Source: Streptomyces sp. NBC_01439
GTDB lineage: Bacteria > Actinomycetota > Actinomycetes > Streptomycetales > Streptomycetaceae
Length of the DNA stretch: 64,000 nt
NCBI RefSeq assembly: GCF_036227605.1
Contig: NZ_CP109487.1
Coordinates: 1,984,001-2,048,000, forward strand
Reading direction: 5' to 3'
The notes beneath the pieces are model-generated. The model saw only the letters and a program-made list of their open reading frames with translations. It was not told the origin of the DNA and made no database searches. Shown piece by piece: positions 43,419 to 51,507 of the stretch. Within the stretch, counting starts at the first letter, position 1. Each line of letters opens with the position of its first letter. A program made the translations under genes and the position numbers.

Positions 43419-43499
43419 ATGACCGTCGTAGTGGTCGCGGCCTTGCGCAGCGAACTCCGGTGCATCTCCCATTCCTTCCGGGCATCCGGCCGGGCCTGA
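43419..43499 (+). CDS. short ORF, putative leader peptide
   Basis: A 26-codon frame, ATG at 43419, encoding MTVVVVAALRSELRCISHSF then RASGRA. AAAGAGG lies ten bases upstream and the frame ends 49 bases before the methyltransferase-GNAT gene. The position and size fit a leader peptide that could control the downstream gene. I do not recognise a specific attenuator, and the call rests on the ribosome binding site and spacing. Confidence 0.45.
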   Translation: MTVVVVAALRSELRCISHSFRASGRA

Positions 43500-43548
43500 T
43501 CACACAGCTGGGCCTCGTCGGCCGGAGCCCCCGTTCCAAGGGTTCACG

Positions 43549-44871
43549 TTGACCGACAGCAATTCCTTCGACGCCACCTCCGACCCCGACGGCGTCGACG
43601 ACTTCACGCACGCCTTCTTCGCCCTGCACCACGGCCTGCCCCGGCAGGCTCCGGGTTCCGACGCGAGCACCCGTCACCTGTTGTCCCTGTGCGGACCGCT
43701 GCCCGAGCGGCCGCGCGTCCTCGACCTGGGCTGCGGTCCGGGCCGCAGCGCGCTGCTGCTCGCCGCCGAGGCGGGCGCGGCCGGCACGGGCGCCGAGGTG
43801 ACCGCCGTCGACCTGCACGCCCCCTTCCTCGACGAGCTCCGTGCCGCCGCCGCGGCGCGCGGACTCGCCGACCGGGTCCGCACCGTGGAGGCAGACATGG
43901 GCGCGCTCCCGGGCGAGGGCTTCGAGGACGGCTCCTTCGACCTCGTCTGGGCGGAGGGCTCCGCCTACCTCCTCGGCTTCGACGCCGCGCTCGCGCGGTG
44001 GAAACGGCTGCTCGCCCCGGGCGGCACCCTCGTCCTGACCGAGTGCCAGTGGTCGGTGGCGCAGCCGTCCGCGGGCGCCCGTTCCTTCTGGGACCCGCAC
44101 TACGCCCTGCGCACCACCGCCGGCAACCTGGCGGCCGCCCAGGCCGCCGGCTACCGGGTGCTCGGCGTGCACGAGCTGCCCGACTCCGACTGGGCCGAGT
44201 ACTACGGCCCGCTCGCCGAGCGGGTCCGGGCCCTGTCCGCGGCAGGCGGCCCGGCAATGGCACGGGCTCTGGCCGCGACGCGCGAGGAGCTCGACGTACG
44301 GGCCCGCCACGGGCACGAATACGGGTACACGGGCTACGTCCTGCGCCCGGTGAACGGCGGGGACGGCAACGCCTGGCCCGCCCGGCCGGAGACCGCGGCC
44401 GACGCGGCGGCCGTCCGGGCGATCAACCTGGCGGCCTTCGGGACCCCGCTGGAGGCCGACCTCGTGGACGCGCTGCGCGCCGACGGCTCCTGGCTGCCCG
44501 GGCTGTCGTACGTGGCCGAGGCCCCGGACGGGTCGGTGGCTGCGCACGCCCTACTGACCCGGTGCGAGGTCGACGGCGCCCCGGCGCTCGCGCTCGCCCC
44601 GGTGGCGACCGATCCCGGGCTCCAGCGCTCGGGCGCGGGCAGCTCGGTCGTACGGGCCCTGCTCGCGGCGGCCCGGGAGCGCGGGGAGTCGCTGGTCATC
44701 GTCCTGGGGCACCCGGAGTACTATCCGCGCTTCGGTTTCCTGCCGGCGTCGCGCTTCGGGATCCGGGCCCCCTTCGAGGTCCCCGACGAGGCGTTGATGG
44801 CGCTGGTGCTGGACGGTTCCCGTCCGGTGCCCGCGGGAACGATCAGGTACCCGGATCCGTTCGGAGTCTGA
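43549..44871 (+). CDS. bifunctional SAM methyltransferase / GNAT acetyltransferase
   Basis: A 440-residue fusion. The N-terminal 260 residues are a class I methyltransferase: VLDLGCGPGRSALLLA (SAM-binding), VTAVDLHAPFL, DLVWAEGSAYLLGF and APGGTLVLTEC. The C-terminal 165 residues form a GNAT fold of the YhbS/Eis-related type: RSGAGSSVVRALLAAARERG (acetyl-CoA loop), VIVLGHPEYYPRFGF. The GNAT part looks whole, so both activities may be present on one substrate. A TTG at 43549 is used as start (AAGG eight bases upstream). The target molecule is unknown. Confidence 0.86.
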   Translation: MTDSNSFDATSDPDGVDDFTHAFFALHHGLPRQAPGSDASTRHLLSLCGPLPERPRVLDLGCGPGRSALLLAAEAGAAGTGAEVTAVDLHAPFLDELRAAAAARGLADRVRTVEADMGALPGEGFEDGSFDLVWAEGSAYLLGFDAALARWKRLLAPGGTLVLTECQWSVAQPSAGARSFWDPHYALRTTAGNLAAAQAAGYRVLGVHELPDSDWAEYYGPLAERVRALSAAGGPAMARALAATREELDVRARHGHEYGYTGYVLRPVNGGDGNAWPARPETAADAAAVRAINLAAFGTPLEADLVDALRADGSWLPGLSYVAEAPDGSVAAHALLTRCEVDGAPALALAPVATDPGLQRSGAGSSVVRALLAAARERGESLVIVLGHPEYYPRFGFLPASRFGIRAPFEVPDEALMALVLDGSRPVPAGTIRYPDPFGV

Positions 44872-45041
44872 CGCGCACATGCGCACACGCGCACACGAGG
44901 TCGCGTGCGCGGTGACACGTGGTGTGACCCGCCCTCGTCGCCTAGCACGCGACGGGGGCGGACATGCGTGGTTCTCCGAAGTGGGGACAAGCCTCTTTTG
45001 TACGGCAGACTGAAGGTCGAAGTCCGAAGCGAAGGATGGGT
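44872..45041. promoter_or_regulatory. intergenic region with alternating purine-pyrimidine tract
   Basis: Contains an almost uninterrupted alternating G/A-C/T tract of about 26 bases just after the preceding stop (44873-44898) and a short inverted repeat CGCGCAC/GTGCGCG next to it. Such DNA can form Z-DNA or a cruciform. The promoter of the IPP isomerase gene must lie here. Confidence 0.45.
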
Positions 45042-45641
45042 ATGCCGACCACACCAGCCACCGCCGCGAACAGCGCGTCCAACGGCACCGGTACGCAAGA
45101 ACCGATCATGCTCGAACTGGTCGACGAGGCCGGCAACACCATCGGCACGGCGGAGAAGCTCTCCGCCCACCAGGCGCCCGGGCAGTTGCACCGGGCGTTC
45201 TCCGTGTTCCTCTTCGACGCGCAGGGTCGTCTGCTGCTCCAGCAGCGGGCCCTCGGGAAGTACCACTCCCCCGGCGTCTGGTCGAACACCTGTTGCGGTC
45301 ACCCCTATCCGGGGGAGTCGCCGTTCGCGGCCGCAGCCCGGCGGACCCACGAGGAGCTGGGCCTGTCGCCCTCGCTGCTCGCGCAGGCGGGGACGGTGCG
45401 CTACAACCACCCGGACCCCGCGTCGGGTCTGGTGGAGCAGGAGTTCAATCACCTGTTCGTGGGACTCGCGCAGACCGTCGTGCGGCCGGATCCGGAGGAG
45501 GTCGAGGACACGGCCTTCGTCACCGCCGAGGAACTGGCGAAGCGGCACGCCGAAGTGCCGTTCTCGGCCTGGTTCATGACCGTGCTGGACGCGGCGCGTC
45601 CCGCGATCCGCGAGCTGACCGGCGACGCGGCGGGCTGGTAG
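45042..45641 (+). CDS. idi: isopentenyl-diphosphate delta-isomerase (type I)
   Basis: A 199-residue Nudix-fold IPP isomerase, converting isopentenyl to dimethylallyl diphosphate for isoprenoid supply. Active-site features are SNTCCGHPYPGE (catalytic Cys) and the Glu-rich AAARRTHEELGLSP, with FNHLFVG later. ATG 45042 follows AAGGA by six bases; an ATG two codons upstream is possible. The first 20 residues are Thr/Ala/Asn-rich. It could feed the hopanoid pathway about 10 kb away but is a separate unit. Confidence 0.95.
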   Translation: MPTTPATAANSASNGTGTQEPIMLELVDEAGNTIGTAEKLSAHQAPGQLHRAFSVFLFDAQGRLLLQQRALGKYHSPGVWSNTCCGHPYPGESPFAAAARRTHEELGLSPSLLAQAGTVRYNHPDPASGLVEQEFNHLFVGLAQTVVRPDPEEVEDTAFVTAEELAKRHAEVPFSAWFMTVLDAARPAIRELTGDAAGW

Positions 45642-45699
45642 CCCGTACGCCGTCCCGGTCCTGCGCCCTCCCGTTGACCGTCGCCTCACCGGCCGCCGC

Positions 45700-46209
45700 T
45701 CACCCGGCGGTCGGCGGGGCGGTGAGCGGCGGGGCGGTGAGCGGCAGGGCCGCCCAGATCACCTTGCCGCCGGTCGAGGTGTGCTCGACGTCGCAGACCC
45801 CGCCGGCCTCCAGGGTGATCTCCCGGACCAGGAGCAGGCCCCGGCCGCCGGTCTGACCGAAGTCGGCCTCGAGCGCCTTGGGGCGGTAGGGGTGGTTGTC
45901 CTCCACGGCCACCCGCACCCAGGCACGGCCGATCGCGACCTCGACCGCGACCTCCGGCGAGAGCAGAGCGGCGTGCCGGACCGAGTTCGTCACCAGCTCG
46001 GAGACGATCAGGAGCAGGGAGTACACGAGGTCCTGATGGGCCGGCACCCCCTGGCGCCCGAGCAGGTCCCGGACCGCACGACGGGCCTGCGGAACGGATT
46101 CTTCAACCGCGGGGGCGGTGAACCTCCACACCCCCTCGTACGCGAGGGGATGGGCCGGGGCCTCCACCTCACCCGCCTTGGCCGGCGGGACGCTCCCGCT
46201 GACATCCAT
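45700..46209 (-). CDS. ATP-binding anti-sigma/regulatory kinase-like protein
   Basis: A 169-residue SpoIIAB/RsbW-like HATPase protein. The N box is LLIVSELVTNSVRHA, the G1 region VAVEDNHPYRP and the G2 region GGRGLLLVREIT. Streptomyces carry dozens of these, acting as anti-sigma factors or regulators of partner antagonists. ATG 46209 is chosen over a GTG at 46245, which lacks a ribosome binding site. The C-terminus repeats PLTAPPLTAPP, encoded by a short tandem duplication at 45713-45738. Confidence 0.85.
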   Translation of the reverse strand: MDVSGSVPPAKAGEVEAPAHPLAYEGVWRFTAPAVEESVPQARRAVRDLLGRQGVPAHQDLVYSLLLIVSELVTNSVRHAALLSPEVAVEVAIGRAWVRVAVEDNHPYRPKALEADFGQTGGRGLLLVREITLEAGGVCDVEHTSTGGKVIWAALPLTAPPLTAPPTAG

Positions 46210-46351
46210 CTTCCGTCCCCCGTCTTCACGCTCGATCGTCTCCACGCGACAAGAGTGGGGAACGGGCTGGTGCGGGCCGGACTGCTGACCAGAAGTCAGC
46301 GTCTATCGGACACTTTCTGACCGCTGGCGTATGACAGAGTCAGTTGTTCGA

Positions 46352-47032
46352 CTATTCCTGATCTTCTGTCCGCCGCTTCCCGGCCGCGTCGCCCAGTCCG
46401 TCCCCCGCGGCCGCCGCCGCCGGAGCCCCGTCCTCCCTGACCAACCCCAGGATGCGGCGGGAGCCCATGCCCATGGCCACCAGGCTCAACCCGTCGAACA
46501 GCAGGGCGAGGGAGAAGAAGGTTCCGATCACGTACAGACTGTTGCCGGGCCAGTTGGAGAGGATCAGGAAGCCCAGCAGGATCCCGAAGGCGCCCTGGAC
46601 GACCGCGAGCCCGAAATGGGCGCCGCGCACCACCAGCGCCCCGACCAGCCGGAACGCCCCGCCCGTCAGGAAGAGCAGCGCGGCGAACATGGTCAGCGCC
46701 TCGGCGCTCGCCTCGGGACGGCGCAGGATCACGAAGCCCGCGGCCAGGTTGATCGCGGCGACGACGACGGCGAGCCAGAAGTAGTTGCTCCTGCGCGACT
46801 GCACGGCCTGCAGCAGGCCCAGCACACCGCCGATCAGCAGCAGCCAGCCGAAGAGGAACATCGAGGTGAGCGTGGCGACGGCGGTGTAGACGAGGCCGAC
46901 CAGCCCGGCGAGCGCCAGCAGCACCCCGAGCGCCGTCATCAGCGCGAAACTGCGGTTGAGCTTCTTCTTCTCCTGCTGCGGTTCCGGGCCCCCGGCCCTG
47001 GCCCTCGTACCGTCTGCACGGTCTGCGCCCAT
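46352..47032 (-). CDS. HdeD family membrane protein
   Basis: A 226-residue membrane protein with six hydrophobic segments in three similar pairs (LALAGLVGLVYTAVATLTSMFLFGWLLLIGGVLGLL and so on), the DUF308/HdeD pattern. HdeD proteins are linked to acid or stress resistance in other bacteria. Both termini are polar; the C-terminus is Ala/Asp-rich. ATG 47032 is supported by GAGGTGG seven bases upstream. It stands alone. Confidence 0.85.
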   Translation of the reverse strand: MGADRADGTRARAGGPEPQQEKKKLNRSFALMTALGVLLALAGLVGLVYTAVATLTSMFLFGWLLLIGGVLGLLQAVQSRRSNYFWLAVVVAAINLAAGFVILRRPEASAEALTMFAALLFLTGGAFRLVGALVVRGAHFGLAVVQGAFGILLGFLILSNWPGNSLYVIGTFFSLALLFDGLSLVAMGMGSRRILGLVREDGAPAAAAAGDGLGDAAGKRRTEDQE

Positions 47033-47068
47033 GGACGTGCCACCTCCTCGCACCCCCGACGGACTCCC

Positions 47069-47100
47069 TTGATCATAGGTATGACCGCCCGGGATAGCAT
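47069..47100 (+). promoter_or_regulatory. probable promoter of a leaderless transcript
   Basis: TTGATC (47069-47074) and GATAGC (47093-47098) spaced by 18 bases resemble a housekeeping promoter. The -10 lies only 9 bases from the ATG at 47108, so the mRNA would begin at or next to the start codon. Confidence 0.5.
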
Positions 47101-47107
47101 CCGGCGC

Positions 47108-47914
47108 ATGGACGCAGCCACGGACGCAACCCTCCTGCACACGGTCGCCGACGGGGTCGCCACGATCGTCATCTCGCACCCCGCCAAGCGCAACGCCATG
47201 ACCGCCGCCATGTGGCGGGCGCTCCCGGAGCTGGTGGCGGGCCTGGCGGACGACCCGGCGGTACGGGTGCTCGTGCTGACCGGGGCCGGACCGACCTTCT
47301 GCGCGGGCGCCGACATCTCCTCGCTGACCGGGAAGGTCACGGAGTCCGGACACGCCACGAACGCCCGGGCCGCCGGGGACGCCGGTGCCGCGGACCCGCG
47401 GGACCTGGCCGTGGCCGCCGAGGAGGCCCTGGCCGCCTTCCCCAAGCCCACGCTGGCGGCGATCCGCGGCTTCTGCGTGGGCGGCGGCAGCCAGCTCGCG
47501 GCCGCCTGCGACCTGCGCTTCGCCGAGGAGGGGGCTTCCTTCGGGGTGACCCCCGCCCGGCTCGGCATCGTCTACCGCGCCTCCTCCACCCGCCGGCTCG
47601 CTTCCCTGGTCGGCCCGGCCTGGGCGAAGTACCTCCTCTTCTCCGCGGAACTGATCGACGCGGAGACGGCCCTGCGCGCGGGGTTCCTGAACGAACTGCT
47701 GCCGGCCGGCCAACTGGACAAGCGCGTCGCCGCGTTCACCAGGATCCTGGCCTCTCGCTCGCAGCTGACGCAGGCGGCGGCCAAGGAGTTCGCGGACGGC
47801 CGGACCGATCGGGACGCGTACTGGGAGGACCAGGCCGCCGGGAGCGAGGACACCGCGGAGGGGGTCGCCGCGTTCCTGGAGCGCCGGGCTCCGCGCTTCA
47901 CCTGGACCCCCTGA
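47108..47914 (+). CDS. enoyl-CoA hydratase/isomerase family protein
   Basis: A 268-residue crotonase-fold protein. The CoA-binding and oxyanion-hole segments are clear: HPAKRNAMTAAMWRALPEL, GPTFCAGADISSL, and AAIRGFCVGGGSQLAAACDLRFAEEGASFGVTPARLG. The Glu positions of true hydratases are not obvious (GSQLAAACDLR), so the reaction (hydration, isomerisation or other) cannot be fixed. It starts at ATG 47108 with a promoter just in front, suggesting a leaderless message; ATG 47081 is an alternative. It ends ten bases before a convergent gene. Confidence 0.85.
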   Translation: MDAATDATLLHTVADGVATIVISHPAKRNAMTAAMWRALPELVAGLADDPAVRVLVLTGAGPTFCAGADISSLTGKVTESGHATNARAAGDAGAADPRDLAVAAEEALAAFPKPTLAAIRGFCVGGGSQLAAACDLRFAEEGASFGVTPARLGIVYRASSTRRLASLVGPAWAKYLLFSAELIDAETALRAGFLNELLPAGQLDKRVAAFTRILASRSQLTQAAAKEFADGRTDRDAYWEDQAAGSEDTAEGVAAFLERRAPRFTWTP

Positions 47915-47924
47915 CGGCCACCCG

Positions 47925-48554
47925 TCAGCCGGGCATGCCGTTCCCCCGCAGCATCTCCACGAGAGCGGCCGGGGCCTTGTCCGGCGAGCCGGCGTCGTAG
48001 GGCGGCTGGGGGTCGTACTCGGTCATCAGTTGCACGGCCTGTGCGAAGTCGTCGCCGGCGAGGCGGCCGAGCAGGGTGAGCCCCATGTCGATCCCGGCGG
48101 ACACCCCCGCGGCGGTGACGTACTTCCCGTCGAACACCACGCGCTCCCCGGTGGGCTCGACCCCAAACTCCGGCAGCTTGTCCAGGTACAGCCAGTGGCT
48201 GGTGGCCCGCCGGCCGTCGAGCAGCCCGGCAGCGGCCAGCAGCAGGGATCCGGTGCACACCGAGGTGGTCCAGGTGCTGGTGGCGTCGACCGCGCGCAGC
48301 CAGTTCATGACCACGGGATTGGTCATCTCCCGGCCGGGATGCGGCCCGCCGGGCACGATCACGATGTCGGGCCGGGTGACCTCGTCGAGCCCCTTGTCGG
48401 CGACGAGCGCGAGCGACCCGTTGTCGGTCCGCACCGGCCCGGGCCGCTCGGAGACGAAGACGACCTCGGCATCGGACAGCCGGCCGAGGGTGTCGAAGGG
48501 CCCGATGGCGTCCAGGGCGGTGAAGTGGTCGTAGAGAAGTACGGCGATCTGCAT
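47925..48554 (-). CDS. DJ-1/PfpI family protein
   Basis: A 209-residue DJ-1/PfpI-fold protein. The nucleophile elbow reads SVCTGSLLLAAAGLL with Cys, and PDIVIVPGGPHPG is the preceding strand-loop. Members include isocyanide hydratases and deglycases. The gene lies beside a GlxA-type regulator whose N-terminal half has the same fold (SVCTGGLLLAEAG), so the two probably arose by duplication. ATG 48554 opens MQIAVLLYDHF. Substrate not known. Confidence 0.88.
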   Translation of the reverse strand: MQIAVLLYDHFTALDAIGPFDTLGRLSDAEVVFVSERPGPVRTDNGSLALVADKGLDEVTRPDIVIVPGGPHPGREMTNPVVMNWLRAVDATSTWTTSVCTGSLLLAAAGLLDGRRATSHWLYLDKLPEFGVEPTGERVVFDGKYVTAAGVSAGIDMGLTLLGRLAGDDFAQAVQLMTEYDPQPPYDAGSPDKAPAALVEMLRGNGMPG

Positions 48555-48635
48555 GGCTCCTCCGGAGCTCTGGTCGGAACACGACGCCGCCCCGCACGGG
48601 GCGACTCCTTCTTCTGGGTGCGCCCGGGCCGGCCC

Positions 48636-49607
48636 TCAGGGGCGCGAGGTACCGAACCGGCGGCGGTACTCGGTGGGCGGCTGGCCGAAGGTCCGCACGA
48701 AGGCCCGGCGCAACGCCTCCGGGTTCCCGTACCCGCAGGCCCGGGCGATCTGTGCGATCCCTTCCCCGCTCTCCTCCAGCAGCCGCCGCGCGTGGTCCAC
48801 CCGGACCCGTTCGACGTACCGGCCGGGCGTGACCCCGGTCTCCGCCTGGAAGGCCCGTGCGAAGTGCCGCGGCGACAGCCTGGCCCGGGCGGCGAGGTGC
48901 TCTACACCGAGCTTCTCCCCCGGGTGCTCGGTGATCCACTGCTGCACGTCCCGCAGCGGATCCCGGCGGGCCGTCTGGGCGGCCAGCTGCGCGCTGAACT
49001 GCGCCTGGTTGCCGGGCCTGCGCAGGAACACCACCAGGTGCCGGGCGATCGCCAGGGCGACGTCCTGCCCGTGGTCCTCCTCCACCAGCGCCAGGGCGAG
49101 GTCGATCCCCGCCGTGACCCCCGCCGAGGTGGCCACCGGCCCGTCCCGTACGTAGATCGGGTCCGGCTCGACGGCGACCGCCGGGTAGTCCCGCGCCATC
49201 CGCTCGCAGACCTTCCAGTGGGTCGTCGCCCGCCGCCCGTCCAGGATCCCCGCCTCGGCCAACAGCAGTCCCCCCGTGCACACGGAGACCAGCCGCTGCG
49301 CGCCACTCCCGTGGCTCCGCAGCCAGTCCGTGAGCCGGGGTTCGAAGTCCCCCGTGAACCGTCCCCCGGGCACCAGGACGGTGGTCCCGGGCCCCGGCCG
49401 GGCGCTCGCCAGCTCCCCGTCCGGCACCAGCGTCAGCCCGCTGCTGGTGCGGACGGGCTCCCCCGCGGGAGAGACCGTGCGGATCGCGTACCCGGCCCGC
49501 CCCGGGAAGTGGGCGAGCGCGGCGAACACCTCCACCGGCCCGGTCACGTCCAGGCTCTGGACCCCGTCGTACAGGAGGACGAGGACGTTGCGCGGCGATG
49601 ACGACAT
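48636..49607 (-). CDS. GlxA family AraC-type transcriptional regulator
   Basis: A 323-residue regulator: an N-terminal DJ-1/PfpI domain (VLVLLYDGVQSLDVTGPVEVF, LVSVCTGGLLLAEAG) and a C-terminal AraC helix-turn-helix pair (LAARARLSPRHFARAFQAETGVTPGRYVERVRVDHARRLL and IARACGYGNPEALRRAFVRTFG). Members control amino-acid or choline catabolism genes. It sits 80 bases upstream of the DJ-1 gene on the same strand and probably regulates it. ATG 49607 is the start. Confidence 0.92.
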   Translation of the reverse strand: MSSSPRNVLVLLYDGVQSLDVTGPVEVFAALAHFPGRAGYAIRTVSPAGEPVRTSSGLTLVPDGELASARPGPGTTVLVPGGRFTGDFEPRLTDWLRSHGSGAQRLVSVCTGGLLLAEAGILDGRRATTHWKVCERMARDYPAVAVEPDPIYVRDGPVATSAGVTAGIDLALALVEEDHGQDVALAIARHLVVFLRRPGNQAQFSAQLAAQTARRDPLRDVQQWITEHPGEKLGVEHLAARARLSPRHFARAFQAETGVTPGRYVERVRVDHARRLLEESGEGIAQIARACGYGNPEALRRAFVRTFGQPPTEYRRRFGTSRP

Positions 49608-49707
49608 GGCTTCATGGTGTGCCGCCCCCGCGATGGCCGCAATGACGGGCTTCCCACCTATCCGGCCATGCCGGGTGCCGTCCGCGCGCGGATAGGATCG
49701 GCACATC

Positions 49708-51345
49708 ATGACTGCAACCCTCGTCGCCAAGAAGCTCACCGCCGCGCACGGTGAGCGCACCCTCTTCGCCGATCTCGACCTCGTCGTCGCACCCGGTGAC
49801 GTCATCGGCCTCGTCGGCGTGAACGGCGCCGGGAAGTCCACCCTGCTGCGGCTGCTCGCCGGGCTGGACACCCCCGAGACCGGGGAGCTGCGGCTCTCCC
49901 CGCCCACCGCGGCCGTCGGCCACCTCCCGCAGGAGCCGGAGCGCCGGCCCGAGGAGTCGGTCCGGGAGTTCCTGGCCCGCCGTACGGGCGTGGCGGCCGC
50001 GCAGGCCGAGCTCGACGCGGCGACGCAGGGCCTGGTGGACGGAACGCCCGGCGCGGACGACGCGTACGCGACCGCGCTCGACCGGTGGCTGGACCTCGGC
50101 GGCGCCGACCTCGACGAGCGCGCCGAGGAGGTCGCCGACGAGCTCGGCCTCACCGTCGGTCTCGACCTGCCCATGACGGCGCTCTCCGGCGGTCAGGCGG
50201 CCCGCGCGGGCCTCGCCTCGCTCCTCCTGTCGCGCTACGACGTCTTCCTGCTCGACGAGCCCACCAACGACCTGGACCTGGACGGTCTGGAGCGGCTGGA
50301 GCGGTTCGTCAAGGGGCTGCGCGCCGGCACGGTCGTGATCAGCCACGACCGCGAGTTCCTGACCCGGACGGTCACCAAGGTCCTCGAACTCGACCTCGCG
50401 CAGCAGCAGATCAACCTCTACGGCGGCGGCTACGACTCCTACCTGGAGGAGCGCGCACGGGCCCGCAGCCACGCGCGCGAGGAGTTCGAGGAGTACGCGG
50501 ACAAGAAGGCCGCCCTCGAGGGCCGGGCCCAGATGCAGCGCAACTGGATGGACAAGGGCGTGCGCAACGCCCGCCGCAAGGCTTCCGACAACGACAAGAT
50601 CGGCAAGAACCTGCGGGGCGAATCGAGCGAGAAGCAGGCCGCCAAGGCCCGCCAGACGGCGCGGGCGATCGAGCGGCTGGAGGTCGTCGACGAGCCCCGC
50701 AAGGAGTGGGAGCTGCGCATGGAGATCGCGGCGGCCCCGCGCTCCGGCTCGGTGGTGGCCACCCTGCGCGAGGCCGCGGTCAAGCGCGGGGACTTCGCCT
50801 TCGGCCCGGCGAGCCTGCAGATCGACTGGGCGGACCGGGTGGCGATCACCGGGGCGAACGGTGCGGGCAAGTCCACCCTCCTCGCCGTCCTGCTGGGCCG
50901 GCTGGCCCCGGATTCCGGCTCCGCCACCCTCGGCTCCGGCGTCCTGGTCGGCGAGGTGGACCAGGCGCGCGGCCTGTTCCTCGGCGACGAACCGCTGCTC
51001 GAAGCCTTCTGCGCGGCGGTCCCCGAGACCGAGCCGGCCGAGGTCCGCACCCTGCTGGCCAAGTTCGGCCTCAAGGCGGCCCACGTGCTGCGCCCGGCGG
51101 CGACCCTCTCTCCCGGCGAGCGCACCCGTGCCGCGCTCGCGCTGCTCCAGGGCCGCGGGGTGAACCTGCTGGTCCTTGACGAGCCGACCAACCACCTCGA
51201 CCTGCCGGCGATCGAGCAGCTGGAATCGGCCCTCGACGCCTACGAGGGCACCCTCCTGCTGGTCACCCACGACCGCCGCATGTTGGACGCGGTGCACGTG
51301 ACCCGCCGCCTGGAGGTCTCGGGCGGCAGGGTCACGGAGCTCTAG
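49708..51345 (+). CDS. ABC-F family ATPase
   Basis: A 545-residue protein with two ABC ATPase domains and no membrane part. Walker A motifs are GVNGAGKSTLL and GANGAGKSTLL; signature motifs LSGGQAARAG and LSPGERTRAAL; Walker B VFLLDEPTND and LLVLDEPTNH. The linker between the domains is helical and charged (EYADKKAALEGRAQMQRNWMDKG). ABC-F proteins act on ribosomes, either as translation factors or as protectors against antibiotics. Its TAG stop is formed using the first base of the hairpin element that follows. Confidence 0.93.
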   Translation: MTATLVAKKLTAAHGERTLFADLDLVVAPGDVIGLVGVNGAGKSTLLRLLAGLDTPETGELRLSPPTAAVGHLPQEPERRPEESVREFLARRTGVAAAQAELDAATQGLVDGTPGADDAYATALDRWLDLGGADLDERAEEVADELGLTVGLDLPMTALSGGQAARAGLASLLLSRYDVFLLDEPTNDLDLDGLERLERFVKGLRAGTVVISHDREFLTRTVTKVLELDLAQQQINLYGGGYDSYLEERARARSHAREEFEEYADKKAALEGRAQMQRNWMDKGVRNARRKASDNDKIGKNLRGESSEKQAAKARQTARAIERLEVVDEPRKEWELRMEIAAAPRSGSVVATLREAAVKRGDFAFGPASLQIDWADRVAITGANGAGKSTLLAVLLGRLAPDSGSATLGSGVLVGEVDQARGLFLGDEPLLEAFCAAVPETEPAEVRTLLAKFGLKAAHVLRPAATLSPGERTRAALALLQGRGVNLLVLDEPTNHLDLPAIEQLESALDAYEGTLLLVTHDRRMLDAVHVTRRLEVSGGRVTEL

Positions 51346-51507
51346 GCCGTCTCTTCCGGATCTTGCCGGTCAAGCCCGCGGCGTCTGGCGCCGTGCATCG
51401 CAAGGCGCCGGGAAGCCAGGACTACTGGGCGTAATCCGGCTTTCCGGCAACGCGGCGAGGTGCGGTGCCAGGCGTCGCGGGCGAGGCAAGATCCGGAAGA
51501 GACGGCC
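51345..51507 (+). repeat. long hairpin element, copy B
   Basis: A 163-bp element with perfect 23-bp terminal inverted repeats (51345-51367 and 51485-51507) unrelated to those of copy A. The inner core matches copy A: GTGCATCGCAAGGCG, the apical TACTGGGCGTA (51423-51433), and CAACGCGGCGAGGTGC. The arms pair over nearly the full length, with several G:U pairs only in the plus-strand reading. Its first base is the G of the ABC-F stop codon, and its right half is read as the end of the next gene. Confidence 0.9.
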
